A DNA stretch of 64,000 nucleotides, taken from positions 532,213 to 596,212 of the forward strand of contig NZ_JACSPU010000002.1 of NCBI RefSeq assembly GCF_014836985.1. The letters are read 5' to 3'. Shown in pieces: positions 50,466-58,113 of this stretch; positions within the stretch are counted from its first letter, which is position 1, and every line of letters begins with the position of its first letter. The stretch is from Planococcus wigleyi. Lineage in GTDB: Bacteria > Bacillota > Bacilli > Bacillales_A > Planococcaceae. The notes below the pieces were generated by a model, which searched no databases, was not told the DNA's origin, and saw only the letters and a program-made list of their open reading frames with translations. Made by a program: the position numbers and the translations under genes.

Positions 50466-51299
50466 TTATTGGTAATCGACCAGTTCATCAACTGTCACGA
50501 CAGTCGGAATCTGAGCGCCTTTTGTATGTTCGATGATGAAATCAGCTGTGTCTTCTTGCTGATACAATTCAACGATTTTCAAGTAAGCTTCATTATCGGC
50601 ATCTTCCGCATTTGCGGCAATCAAGTTGATATAAGGGGTAGCTGTATCACTTTCACCGGCAATCGGATCTTCTGTCGGATTCAAGCCGGCATCAACTGCG
50701 ACACCATTATTGATGACCGATCCTGCGACATCCGGCAAAGCACGAGGGGTATGGCCGGAAACCATCGGCATGATTTCAATGTTTTTTGGATTGTCGATGA
50801 TATCTTCTGCTGTTCCGGTAAGGCCGGCATCTTCAGAAAGCGTGATCAATCCCGCTTCATCAAGCAGCAACAGGGCACGGCCCATATTGGTGGCTTCGTT
50901 CGGCATTGCGATTTGGGAGCCTTCAGGAATTTCATCAATCGACTCATATTTATCGGAATACAGGCCCATAGGCGCAATTACCGTAGAACCGATCGGAACA
51001 ATGTCGATATCGTGTTCTGTGACGAATTCATCAAAGTAAGAAATAGTTTGGAATGCATTCAAATCAAGTTCGCCTTCGGCAAGTGCCAGGTTCGGCGCGA
51101 CATAATCAGAAAAGGTTTGAATCTCCAAATCGATTCCTTCTTTTTCTGCCTTATCAGCAATGTAATCCCAGATAGTAGTATCGGAACCGCTGATGCCAAG
51201 CGTCACTTTCGTGTTTCCTTCTGAACTGCTGTCGTCTCCGCAAGCTGCCAAGACCAAAGCTGAAACTGCCAATAATGCGGATGCTGTAATTTTTTTCAT
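50466..51299 (-). CDS. metQ: methionine ABC transporter substrate-binding lipoprotein MetQ
   Basis: 277-aa NLPA/MetQ family receptor, anchored outside. The signal is MKKITASALLAVSALVLAAC with LAAC lipobox. Family landmarks are TLGISGSDTTIWDYIADKA, LALAEGELDLNAFQTISYFDEF and VPIGSTVIAPMGLYSDKYESI. The operon order metN-metI-metQ-M20 hydrolase reads leftward on the minus strand under a SAM-I riboswitch, identifying methionine (and possibly its derivatives) as cargo. Confidence 0.93.
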   Translation of the reverse strand: MKKITASALLAVSALVLAACGDDSSSEGNTKVTLGISGSDTTIWDYIADKAEKEGIDLEIQTFSDYVAPNLALAEGELDLNAFQTISYFDEFVTEHDIDIVPIGSTVIAPMGLYSDKYESIDEIPEGSQIAMPNEATNMGRALLLLDEAGLITLSEDAGLTGTAEDIIDNPKNIEIMPMVSGHTPRALPDVAGSVINNGVAVDAGLNPTEDPIAGESDTATPYINLIAANAEDADNEAYLKIVELYQQEDTADFIIEHTKGAQIPTVVTVDELVDYQ

Positions 51300-51339
51300 G
51301 AGTAATTCCTCCAGTTTTTTTCTAGGTTATATTTATTTT

Positions 51340-51990
51340 TTAATTGCGTCTGACAGTTCGTGATAATACATTGCCGAGCGATTGGACGCCTTGTACGAGT
51401 ACGACGAGAATTGCGACGGTGATGAACATCACAAGCGTATCGAATCGTTGGTAACCGTAAGTGATGGCCAAATCGCCAAGGCCTCCGCCCCCGATAGCGC
51501 CTGCCATTGCGGACGCTCCGATCAGGCCGACAATCGCAATGGTCAAGGCCAGAACCAGTGAACTCAAAGCTTCAGGAATGAGGAAGCGGAAAATGATCTG
51601 CATCGGCGTGGCTCCCATGGCCTGTGCTGCTTCAATTACTCCTTTATCGACTTCCAACAAGGAGTTTTCGATAAGTCTTGCAATATAAGGTCCTGCGTAA
51701 AAGACCAGTGGGACGATGGCGGCTGCAGTTCCGATGGACGTGCCGACGATCAGGCGAGTCAACGGAATGATGGCAACCATCAAGATGATGAATGGAACTG
51801 AGCGGAATATGTTGATGACGATATTCAATACTTTGGAAACCGGTTCATTTTCCAGCAGATGGCCTTTGCGGGTGACCACCAGCAGGATGCCAAGCGGGAA
51901 GCCGATCAATAGGGAAAAGCCGAATGCCGCGCCGGTCATGTAAATGGTTTCCCATAAAGCTTCTAAAATCTGATCGTAGTTAACGGACAT
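51340..51990 (-). CDS. metI: methionine ABC transporter permease MetI
   Basis: 216-aa inner-membrane permease with five to six hydrophobic segments, of the BPD_transp_1 (MetI) type. The EAA-like coupling loop is ARLIENSLLEVDKGVIEAAQAMGATPMQIIFRFLIPEAL. The ATG at 51990 lies 9 bases after GGAGGT; another at 51996 is too close to it. It overlaps the end of metN by about 11 bases, showing coupling in the operon. Confidence 0.92.
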   Translation of the reverse strand: MSVNYDQILEALWETIYMTGAAFGFSLLIGFPLGILLVVTRKGHLLENEPVSKVLNIVINIFRSVPFIILMVAIIPLTRLIVGTSIGTAAAIVPLVFYAGPYIARLIENSLLEVDKGVIEAAQAMGATPMQIIFRFLIPEALSSLVLALTIAIVGLIGASAMAGAIGGGGLGDLAITYGYQRFDTLVMFITVAILVVLVQGVQSLGNVLSRTVRRN

Positions 51991-53011
51991 AATCATTGAC
52001 CTCCTCTATATCAATATTGCTTTTCCGGATAGAGGACAAAGCCAATTGGATTTCGCTAGGTTCGCCGGCAAATTCGACGATCAAGTTGCCGTATGGAACA
52101 CCTTGCAACTCGGTGATGTTGCCGAACAGCACGTTCAAGTCAACTTTAAATTCACGCGAGACACGGGACATGAACGGTTGGCCGACGGAATTTCCTGTAA
52201 ACTGCAGTCGATAGATCGCGTTATCGCTTTGGGCATTGCGGATTTGCGCAAGCAGGGTTTCCGGAAGTTCATCGTTCATGACAGAACGGACAAACCGTTG
52301 GGTGGTCGGCTGCTGCGGATTTGAGAAAATGTCGAAGACGCTGCCTTGTTCGATCACTTTTCCTGCTTCAAGCACAGCCACTTTATCGCAAATTTCCCGG
52401 ATAACTCCCATCTCATGAGTAATGAGCAGGATGGTGATGTTGTATTCTTTATTGATTTTGCGCAATAGGTCCAAAATCGACTTGGTCGTTTGGGGGTCGA
52501 GCGCTGATGTTGCCTCATCGCATAACAGAACGGAAGGGTTGGTTGCAAGCGCTCGGGCAATGCCGATGCGTTGCTTTTGTCCGCCTGACAGCTGGTCGGG
52601 ATATTTTTGTGCCTGATCGGCCAGTCCGACAAAGTCCAGCAGTTGCTTCACTTGTTCATCAATTTCATTTTTCGGTGTCTTAGCGAGCAGCAATGGCATC
52701 GCGACATTATGGTAAACCGTTTTTGAACTCAACAGATTGAAATGCTGGAAAATCATGCCGATGTCCTTACGGATGGTTCGGATTTCTTTGCTGGATAGAG
52801 TGGAAATGTCTTTCCCTTGGATTAAGACGCGTCCTGCAGAAGGACGTTCAAGCAGGTTCACGGTGCGGATCAATGAACTCTTTCCGGCTCCGCTAAAGCC
52901 GATGACTCCGTAAATCTCGCCGGTTTCGACGGTCAAATCAATCCCGTTCAAGGCATGGATTTCTTGTTTCCCGGATTGGTAGGTCTTGGAGACGCCTTCG
53001 AATTGAATCAT
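51980..53011 (-). CDS. metN: methionine ABC transporter ATP-binding protein MetN
   Basis: 343-aa ATPase. Walker A is VIGFSGAGKSSLIRTVN, Q-loop IFQHFNLLSSKTVY, signature LSGGQKQRIGIARAL, Walker B VLLCDEATSALDPQT and H-loop LLITHEMGVIREIC. After the ATPase the C-terminal NIL domain (about residues 265-343) contains SNIDIEEVNDYVR; in relatives it senses intracellular methionine for trans-inhibition. First gene of the operon, downstream of the SAM-I riboswitch. Confidence 0.95.
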   Translation of the reverse strand: MIQFEGVSKTYQSGKQEIHALNGIDLTVETGEIYGVIGFSGAGKSSLIRTVNLLERPSAGRVLIQGKDISTLSSKEIRTIRKDIGMIFQHFNLLSSKTVYHNVAMPLLLAKTPKNEIDEQVKQLLDFVGLADQAQKYPDQLSGGQKQRIGIARALATNPSVLLCDEATSALDPQTTKSILDLLRKINKEYNITILLITHEMGVIREICDKVAVLEAGKVIEQGSVFDIFSNPQQPTTQRFVRSVMNDELPETLLAQIRNAQSDNAIYRLQFTGNSVGQPFMSRVSREFKVDLNVLFGNITELQGVPYGNLIVEFAGEPSEIQLALSSIRKSNIDIEEVNDYVR

Positions 53012-53083
53012 GGTGATTGAACCTCCTCATGCTGTAATGGATCTTATTAAATCGACGGTGTCTCACATTCTTCTGAGAAAATG

Positions 53084-53130
53084 GAAAAGGAGCCCTCTTT
53101 TTTCTCATCCATAAGAAAAAAGAGGGCTCC
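53084..53130 (-). terminator. riboswitch-controlled terminator before metN
   Basis: Stem GGAGCCCTC / GAGGGCTCC extended by an A/T-rich TTTTTTCT / AGAAAAAA section, followed on the minus strand by CTTTT. It is the expression platform for the aptamer immediately upstream. Confidence 0.88.
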
Positions 53131-53146
53131 TGTTGAAACCATCTAA

Positions 53147-53260
53147 TTCTCATCTTCCAAATGCTTTAGAGCATCTGCAGGAGTTGGCACAGTTTTTGCT
53201 TTTAAACAAATCTGCTGCCGAAACGTCTTAGGGCCTGTCCCTCGGTTTCTCTTGATAAGA
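53147..53260 (-). ncRNA. SAM-I (S-box) riboswitch upstream of metNIQ
   Basis: Read on the minus strand: P1 strand CTTATC, then AAGAG and GAGGGACAGGCCC, the GGCA(G) segment with its loop, GCCAACTCCTGCAG, and closing GATGAGAA pairing back to TTCTTATC. These are the core blocks of the S-box consensus. SAM binding would favour the terminator at 53084-53130. Confidence 0.9.
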
Positions 53261-53292
53261 AAGTGATGTATGCTATTCGATTCGTGGTTCTT

Positions 53293-53321
53293 ACTTTATG
53301 GTGAAATAACAAAAAAGTCAA
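53293..53321 (-). promoter_or_regulatory. sigma-A promoter of the metN riboswitch transcript
   Basis: On the minus strand TTGACT, 17 bases, TAAAGT, about 35 bases before the aptamer. Confidence 0.7.
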
Positions 53322-53385
53322 GGGAATTATTGATATTTATTTCACAATCTTTGAAATGAAGAGAATAACGAGTTTGGAACCGCTT

Positions 53386-54027
53386 TCAGACTGGTTTTGT
53401 TGGTTTCTTTTTGAATATGGAGGAAACTTTCTTCTCTTCTCCATTTTTTATTCGAATAATATTTTCGCTATGTTTCCATATGGCCATAGCAAATAAAGCA
53501 CAAGCTGTCAGCAATGGCCATGGTCCGACGGCAGGACCGAAAGCGATAACAAAATAGACTGCGTAAAGGACCAGTACACCAATGACCAAATAATTGGTCG
53601 CAAGCGAAACACCGATGAGCAGTGCCAGGCCAACCAGCCCGAGCTTCCAGTCCAGTGCCAGCATGACACCGATCACCGAAGCCGTGCCTTTGCCGCCATT
53701 GAAGTTCATATAGAATGGGAAATTATGGCCGAATACGACACCAGCACCTATTATAAATAGAAAAGTCCAAATGATTTCGGGGGAAAAGGCACCCTTTTCC
53801 AGCAGAAAACGACAAGCTGCGACAGCGGCAAAGCCTTTAATAATATCGATCAAAGCAACCAGCAAACCGTATTTCCAACCCAGCACGATGGCGGCATTGG
53901 AAGCACCGGAATTTTTGACGCCTTCTTTTTTGACATTCACCCCAGATAAAAATTGTGCTGCGAGGGAACCGTGCAAACAACCGATTCCATAGCCTGCGAT
54001 AAACAACAGCAGAACCCATCCAAGCAT
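53386..54027 (-). CDS. PlsY-like glycerol-3-phosphate acyltransferase family protein
   Basis: 213-aa inner-membrane protein with about five membrane segments. The PlsY motifs are recognisable but altered: motif 1 as GSLAAQFLSGVNVKKEG..NSGASNAAIVLG, motif 2 as GHNFPFYMNFNGGKGTASVIG and motif 3 as HSENIIRIKNGEE. True PlsY has GATN, FKGGKG and HxxNIKRL. The enzyme transfers acyl from acyl-phosphate to glycerol-3-phosphate; a paralogue with shifted specificity is possible. The ATG at 54027 has better spacing from AAGGAGG than 54033. It lies between the two S-box operons but shows no riboswitch of its own. Confidence 0.8.
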   Translation of the reverse strand: MLGWVLLLFIAGYGIGCLHGSLAAQFLSGVNVKKEGVKNSGASNAAIVLGWKYGLLVALIDIIKGFAAVAACRFLLEKGAFSPEIIWTFLFIIGAGVVFGHNFPFYMNFNGGKGTASVIGVMLALDWKLGLVGLALLIGVSLATNYLVIGVLVLYAVYFVIAFGPAVGPWPLLTACALFAMAIWKHSENIIRIKNGEEKKVSSIFKKKPTKPV

Positions 54028-54101
54028 ATTCATTCCTCCTTCTATACTAGAAGATAACGTTTGGGAAGAAACAAGGTTTCAAAATTTTTTGACTAATAGG
54101 G

Positions 54102-54130
54102 TTGACAAACCTTGTTAAAATTTTTATACT
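54102..54130 (+). promoter_or_regulatory. sigma-A promoter of the metY-metX riboswitch transcript
   Basis: TTGACA at 54102-54107, 17 bases, TATACT at 54125-54130, about 30 bases before the aptamer. Confidence 0.85.
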
Positions 54131-54161
54131 TCTCAACAAGACTAAAAACTAAATTTAATAA

Positions 54162-54279
54162 CTCTTATCAAGAGTGGCGGAGGGATAGGCCCTGTGATGC
54201 CCGGCAACCAACAGACGACCATGTCTGGAAAGGTGCTAATTCCTACAGAACCGAACGATAGGTTCTGACAGATGAGAGG
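54162..54279 (+). ncRNA. SAM-I (S-box) riboswitch upstream of metY
   Basis: CTCTTATCAAGAGTGG, then GGAGGGATAGGCCCTGTGA, TGCCCGGCAACC, GGTGCTAATTCCTACAG and closing GATGAGAG. All conserved S-box blocks are in order. P1 forms between CTCTTATC and GATGAGAG. High SAM would end transcription at the following hairpin. Confidence 0.95.
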
Positions 54280-54297
54280 AGGCAACTCCGTAATTTA

Positions 54298-54327
54298 CGG
54301 CCCTCTTCTTAGCGAAGGGGGCTTTTT
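54298..54327 (+). terminator. riboswitch-controlled terminator before metY
   Basis: Stem GCCCTCTTC / GAAGGGGGC with TTAGC loop and TTTTT. Confidence 0.9.
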
Positions 54328-54378
54328 GCTGTCCTCTTCGGTGATTTTCATGAATAAAAAAATTAGGGGGAATAGAAA

Positions 54379-55671
54379 ATGACAAACTTAAAACCAGAAA
54401 CTTTATTGCTGCATGGCGGACAACAGGCGGATCCAACAACAGGATCGAGAGGGGTGCCGATCTACAAAACCACTTCTTATGTGTTTAAAGATACGCAGCA
54501 TGCACAAGACCTTTTCGGTCTGAAAGACACCGGCAATATCTATTCACGCATCATGAATCCGACAGTTGATGTATTTGAACAGCGCGTGGCGTTATTGGAA
54601 GGCGGGACTGCTGCAGTCGCATTATCTTCAGGAATGGCGGCAATTGCGTTCTCCATTTTAAATATTGCTGAAGCAGGAGACGAAATCGTAGCGGACAGCA
54701 ACCTGTACGGCGGCACTTATAATTTATTCGCCAATACGTTGCCGCGTTACGGCATTAAAACCATATTTGTTGATGCAACCAATCCTGAAAACTTTAGAGC
54801 GGCAATCACCGATAAAACAAAAGCGGTATTCGGAGAAATTATCGGCAACCCGAGCCTGAACGTTTTTGATGTAGAGAAAGTAGCGGCAATCGCCCATGAA
54901 AACGGGCTTCCCTTATTGATTGACAATACATTTGCTTCACCATATGGCAGCAACCCGATCGAGTTCGGTGCTGATGTGGTCATTCATTCCGCTACAAAAT
55001 GGATTGGTGGACACGGCACGACCATCGGCGGTGTTGCGGTGGATGCAGGAAAATTCAATTGGGACAATCCACGTTTCCCGAATTACACACAGCCGGATGA
55101 AAGCTATCACGGATTGCGTTATGGCATCGATGTACCGGATGCTGCATTTGCGACAAAACTGCGTGTCCAGCTGCTTCGTGACTTCGGTCCTTCATTGAGC
55201 CCGGAAAGTGCACATGCCTTGCTCCAAGGACTGGAGACTTTGCACCTGCGTATTCCGAAACACAGCAGCAATGCTCAAATTGTTGCAGACTACTTGAAGC
55301 AGCATCCGCAGATCGAATGGGTCAACTTCCTTGGATTTGAAGATCATCCATCACATCAATTGGCTAAAAAATACTTGAAAAATGACGGTTTCGGATCGAT
55401 TGTCAATTTCGGCATCAAAGGCGGACGGCAGGCGGGCCGCAAAGTAATCGACAGTGTGGCTCTCTGGTCCCATGTTGCGAACGTAGGAGATGCCAAGTCG
55501 TTGATCATCCATCCGGCTTCAACTACACATCAGCAGTTAAATGATGAAGAGCTGAAATCGTCGGGTGTAACGGAAGAATTGATCCGCTTATCGGTCGGTT
55601 TGGAAAATCCGGAAGATTTAATCGCCGATTTGGAGCAGGCCATTCAGGCCGCAGTTTTGGAAAACGTTTAA
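54379..55671 (+). CDS. metY: O-acetyl-L-homoserine sulfhydrylase (MetY)
   Basis: 430-aa PLP enzyme of the Cys/Met metabolism family that makes L-homocysteine from O-acetylhomoserine and sulfide. The start LKPETLLLHGGQQADPTTGSRGVPI and NIYSRIMNPTVDVFEQRVALLEGG are family motifs. The PLP-binding Lys is in VIHSATKWIGGHGT. The 430-residue length and the late insert match OAH sulfhydrylase rather than cystathionine synthases. AGGGGGAA lies upstream. It is under SAM-I control and 12 bases before metX, which makes its substrate. Confidence 0.94.
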   Translation: MTNLKPETLLLHGGQQADPTTGSRGVPIYKTTSYVFKDTQHAQDLFGLKDTGNIYSRIMNPTVDVFEQRVALLEGGTAAVALSSGMAAIAFSILNIAEAGDEIVADSNLYGGTYNLFANTLPRYGIKTIFVDATNPENFRAAITDKTKAVFGEIIGNPSLNVFDVEKVAAIAHENGLPLLIDNTFASPYGSNPIEFGADVVIHSATKWIGGHGTTIGGVAVDAGKFNWDNPRFPNYTQPDESYHGLRYGIDVPDAAFATKLRVQLLRDFGPSLSPESAHALLQGLETLHLRIPKHSSNAQIVADYLKQHPQIEWVNFLGFEDHPSHQLAKKYLKNDGFGSIVNFGIKGGRQAGRKVIDSVALWSHVANVGDAKSLIIHPASTTHQQLNDEELKSSGVTEELIRLSVGLENPEDLIADLEQAIQAAVLENV

Positions 55672-55683
55672 GGAGGGATTTGA

Positions 55684-56697
55684 ATGGCGACAGTATCCAT
55701 TGGCTCATTAACCCTGGATTCAACGAAGACGATAAATCATGTAGAGCTGGCATACGAACGTCATGGAGATGAAAATGCTCCAACTGTGCTGGTCTGCCAC
55801 GCATTGACGGGCGATCAATATGCAATAGGATCCGAAGAAAACCCGGGATGGTGGGCAGGGTTAATCGGACCAGGCAAGCCGGTGGATACAGATGTTTTTC
55901 AAGTGATCACTTTTAACGTGTTGGGAGGCAGCCACGGATCAACAGGCCCATTGTCTATTAATCCAGAAACAGGGCAGCCATACCGTGCTAAGTTCCCGAC
56001 CCTGACGATACGTGATATGGTTCGCGCAGAATATAATGCGTTAAAGAAATTAGGCATCAATCATCTTGCAGGAGTGTTGGGCGGTTCGCTCGGAGGCATG
56101 AAGACCTTGGAGTGGGGAAAATTGTACCCTGAATTTGTGGATGCCATTCTCCCATTGGCTGTTACTCCTTATTACAGCGATTATGGCCTCGCCTTTAACC
56201 ATATTGGAATTCAAGCTATTGAAAACGATAGGGATTTCAATGAAGGGAATTATGAAAGCTCAGATCAGCTGAAGGGATTTCAAATCGCGCGAATGGCCGG
56301 AATGGTCACTTATCGCAGCGGCAGCATGTTCAATCAGCGCTTCGGACGCAGCAAAGCCGGAGAAGAATTCAATGTGCAGTCTTATTTGAATTACCAAGGG
56401 AAGAAGCTGGCAGGGCGGTTTGATGCCAATAGCTACCTGTTGCTGCTGAAAGCAATGAACACACACGATATCGGAGAAACCATTCTTGATGTTCCGGTTT
56501 ATGCTCTATCATTTACGCATGACTTGCTGTATCCGAGTGAATTGCTGGTTCCTTGGCTTGAAGAGCAAAAGGATGCGAGCTGGGAGATCATTGAAACCGA
56601 TTTTGGCCATGATGGTTTTCTCGTGGAATTTGAAAAATGGGGCGGCTTTATCGAAGAAAAATTAAAAAGCTTATTAGTGCCAGAGCTTACACGCTAA
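55684..56697 (+). CDS. metX: homoserine O-acetyltransferase (MetX)
   Basis: 337-aa alpha/beta hydrolase-fold enzyme that acetylates L-homoserine using acetyl-CoA. The Ser is in GVLGGSLGGMKTLEWG, the Asp in SFTHDLLYPSELL and the His in DFGHDGFLVEFEKWGG. VLVCHALTGDQYAIG, NPGWWAGLIGPGKPVDTD and NVLGGSHGSTGP are the MetX signature blocks. AAGGAGG precedes the ATG. With metY it gives direct sulfhydrylation from homoserine to homocysteine. A succinyl-CoA preference cannot be ruled out by eye, but the pairing with an OAH sulfhydrylase supports acetyl. Confidence 0.94.
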   Translation: MATVSIGSLTLDSTKTINHVELAYERHGDENAPTVLVCHALTGDQYAIGSEENPGWWAGLIGPGKPVDTDVFQVITFNVLGGSHGSTGPLSINPETGQPYRAKFPTLTIRDMVRAEYNALKKLGINHLAGVLGGSLGGMKTLEWGKLYPEFVDAILPLAVTPYYSDYGLAFNHIGIQAIENDRDFNEGNYESSDQLKGFQIARMAGMVTYRSGSMFNQRFGRSKAGEEFNVQSYLNYQGKKLAGRFDANSYLLLLKAMNTHDIGETILDVPVYALSFTHDLLYPSELLVPWLEEQKDASWEIIETDFGHDGFLVEFEKWGGFIEEKLKSLLVPELTR

Positions 56698-56710
56698 GCG
56701 GGATTTGATG

Positions 56711-56758
56711 AAAAAGCACCTGAGGCGGGAATCCAATCCCACATCAGGTGCTTTTTTT
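56711..56758. terminator. bidirectional terminator after metX
   Basis: Long stem AAAAAGCACCTGA / TCAGGTGCTTTTT with an inner GGGA/TCCC extension, between convergent genes. Confidence 0.9.
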
Positions 56759-56760
56759 GG

Positions 56761-56991
56761 TTAATCCTCGTCCTTGATATCCACATCGTCTGGAATCGGC
56801 GTGGCTCGCCATTCCTCCAGCGCTTGCTTGGCCTGTTCCAGCTGTTGGAAATGTGTTCCGAACTGAGAGGTGTTGATCATGTACTGCTCCCCATCATGGA
56901 CTGCGCGAATACGGCCTTCCAATACGTAGCGATTGACTTGTTCTTCAGGCATGGATAAAAATGCGGCAGTTTCCTGGACTGTCATATACAT
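56761..56991 (-). CDS. helix-turn-helix (excisionase/MerR-like) DNA-binding protein, 76 aa
   Basis: Small protein starting YMTVQETAAFLSMPEEQVNRYVLEGRIRAVHDGEQYMI, the helix-turn-helix plus wing pattern of excisionase-family/MerR-like DNA-binding domains. The last 30 residues are charged and helical. No integrase or phage gene is nearby, so it is not evidently an excisionase; a regulator of unknown target is more likely. GGAGGAGATCCC precedes the ATG. It is divergent from the EamA gene 105 bases away. Confidence 0.75.
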   Translation of the reverse strand: MYMTVQETAAFLSMPEEQVNRYVLEGRIRAVHDGEQYMINTSQFGTHFQQLEQAKQALEEWRATPIPDDVDIKDED

Positions 56992-57095
56992 GGGATCTCC
57001 TCCTCTTTTCTTTTATTATAATAGAAGAAGACCGCTATCTCAAACCATTGATGCCATGGTATGTTAGAAGAAGAAGTTCAAAAATAGGGGTGTTG

Positions 57096-57971
57096 ATGTT
57101 GAATTATATGGCGTATTTATTGGTTTTGCTGGCTGCAATTTTATGGGGAACCACAGGTACAGCCCAGTCTTTTTTTCAAGGAGCAGTCCATCCGCTATCA
57201 ATCGGCGCTTTTCGTTTAGCAATTGGCGGTTTTTCTTTACTGTTGTTCGTAATTGTAGCCAGGAAACTATCGGTCCGGACGATTCCATGGCCTGCCACTA
57301 TTCTTGCAGCCATCAGTATGGCGCTTTTCCAACCTTTATTTTTTTCTTCCGTCCAGATGACTGGAATTGCTATCGGCACCGTTGTCACCATCGGAAGCGC
57401 ACCTGTACTAACAGGATTGATCGAGTGGATAGCCTTAAACCGAAAACCTGACCGAATCTGGGGAAGTGCGACGCTTCTGGCATTAACCGGCTGCGTGCTG
57501 TTATTTGCCAATAAAGGCCAGCAACTGGTGGATCCGGTGGGCATCGCTATGGCTTTGGGCGCTGGATTTTCTTTTGCAGTTTATGCGCTGGTAAGTAAAT
57601 CTGTTCTCAAGGCGATGGAGACTGTTTCTGCAGTCGCTGTGATTTTTTCATTGAGTGCTTGCTGTCTGCTGCCATTTTTATTGCTGTTTGATGTAAGCTA
57701 CATAACCGTACCGCTCAATTTTTCTCTGATCATCTATTTAGGGATTGGAGCAACCAGTCTATCCTATCTGCTTTTTTCTTTTGGATTAAAGCAGATTCCC
57801 TCTTCTTCTGCAGTCACTTTATCATTGGCTGAGCCACTGACAGCTGCTGTTTTAGGGGTAGCGGTTGTCGGAGAAGTGCTGAGCGGACTGTCGTGGCTGG
57901 GAGTCGGGCTGCTTCTGTGCGGGATATTGATTTTGACCATTGGCGATAAAAGAGGGGTTCCTGCTTCTTAG
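57096..57971 (+). CDS. EamA/DMT superfamily transporter
   Basis: 291-aa membrane protein with about ten hydrophobic segments in two EamA repeats: LVLLAAILWGTTGTAQSFF at the start and SLAEPLTAAVLGVAVVGEVLSGLSWLGVGLLL near the end. The substrate is unknown, probably an amino acid or other metabolite. The ATG at 57096 follows AGGGGTG; the same frame is open much further upstream (from 56961), but that would include DNA between two genes. A terminator follows. Confidence 0.85.
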   Translation: MLNYMAYLLVLLAAILWGTTGTAQSFFQGAVHPLSIGAFRLAIGGFSLLLFVIVARKLSVRTIPWPATILAAISMALFQPLFFSSVQMTGIAIGTVVTIGSAPVLTGLIEWIALNRKPDRIWGSATLLALTGCVLLFANKGQQLVDPVGIAMALGAGFSFAVYALVSKSVLKAMETVSAVAVIFSLSACCLLPFLLLFDVSYITVPLNFSLIIYLGIGATSLSYLLFSFGLKQIPSSSAVTLSLAEPLTAAVLGVAVVGEVLSGLSWLGVGLLLCGILILTIGDKRGVPAS

Positions 57972-57990
57972 AAGTCCTTTCGTTGTTCCT

Positions 57991-58019
57991 AAAAACCATC
58001 CTTAAAAGGATGGTTTTTT
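57991..58019 (+). terminator. terminator after the EamA gene
   Basis: Stem AAAACCATCCTT / AAGGATGGTTTT with AAA loop, then TT. Confidence 0.9.
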
Positions 58020-58048
58020 CTTTTGGCTGCCGATCAGCTAGAGAAGGA

Positions 58049-58075
58049 GTTTACCAGGAGGGCGGTAAGGGGATA
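58049..58075 (+). promoter_or_regulatory. possible sigma-B promoter of the TM-helix channel-like gene
   Basis: GTTTAC at 58049-58054, then 14-15 bases to GGGGATA at 58069-58075. The -10 match is partial. Confidence 0.3.
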
Positions 58076-58113
58076 GTAGAAAGGATACATAAAAACAAAA
58101 AGGAGTTGAGTAT

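Noticed and set aside
50385..51224. 279-aa plus-strand frame opposite metQ
   Set aside because: metQ is certain from lipobox and NLPA motifs; this is its shadow.
56761..56991. Phage excisionase as a sign of an integrated element
   Set aside because: Only the small helix-turn-helix fold supports it; no integrase, att site or other phage gene lies nearby.
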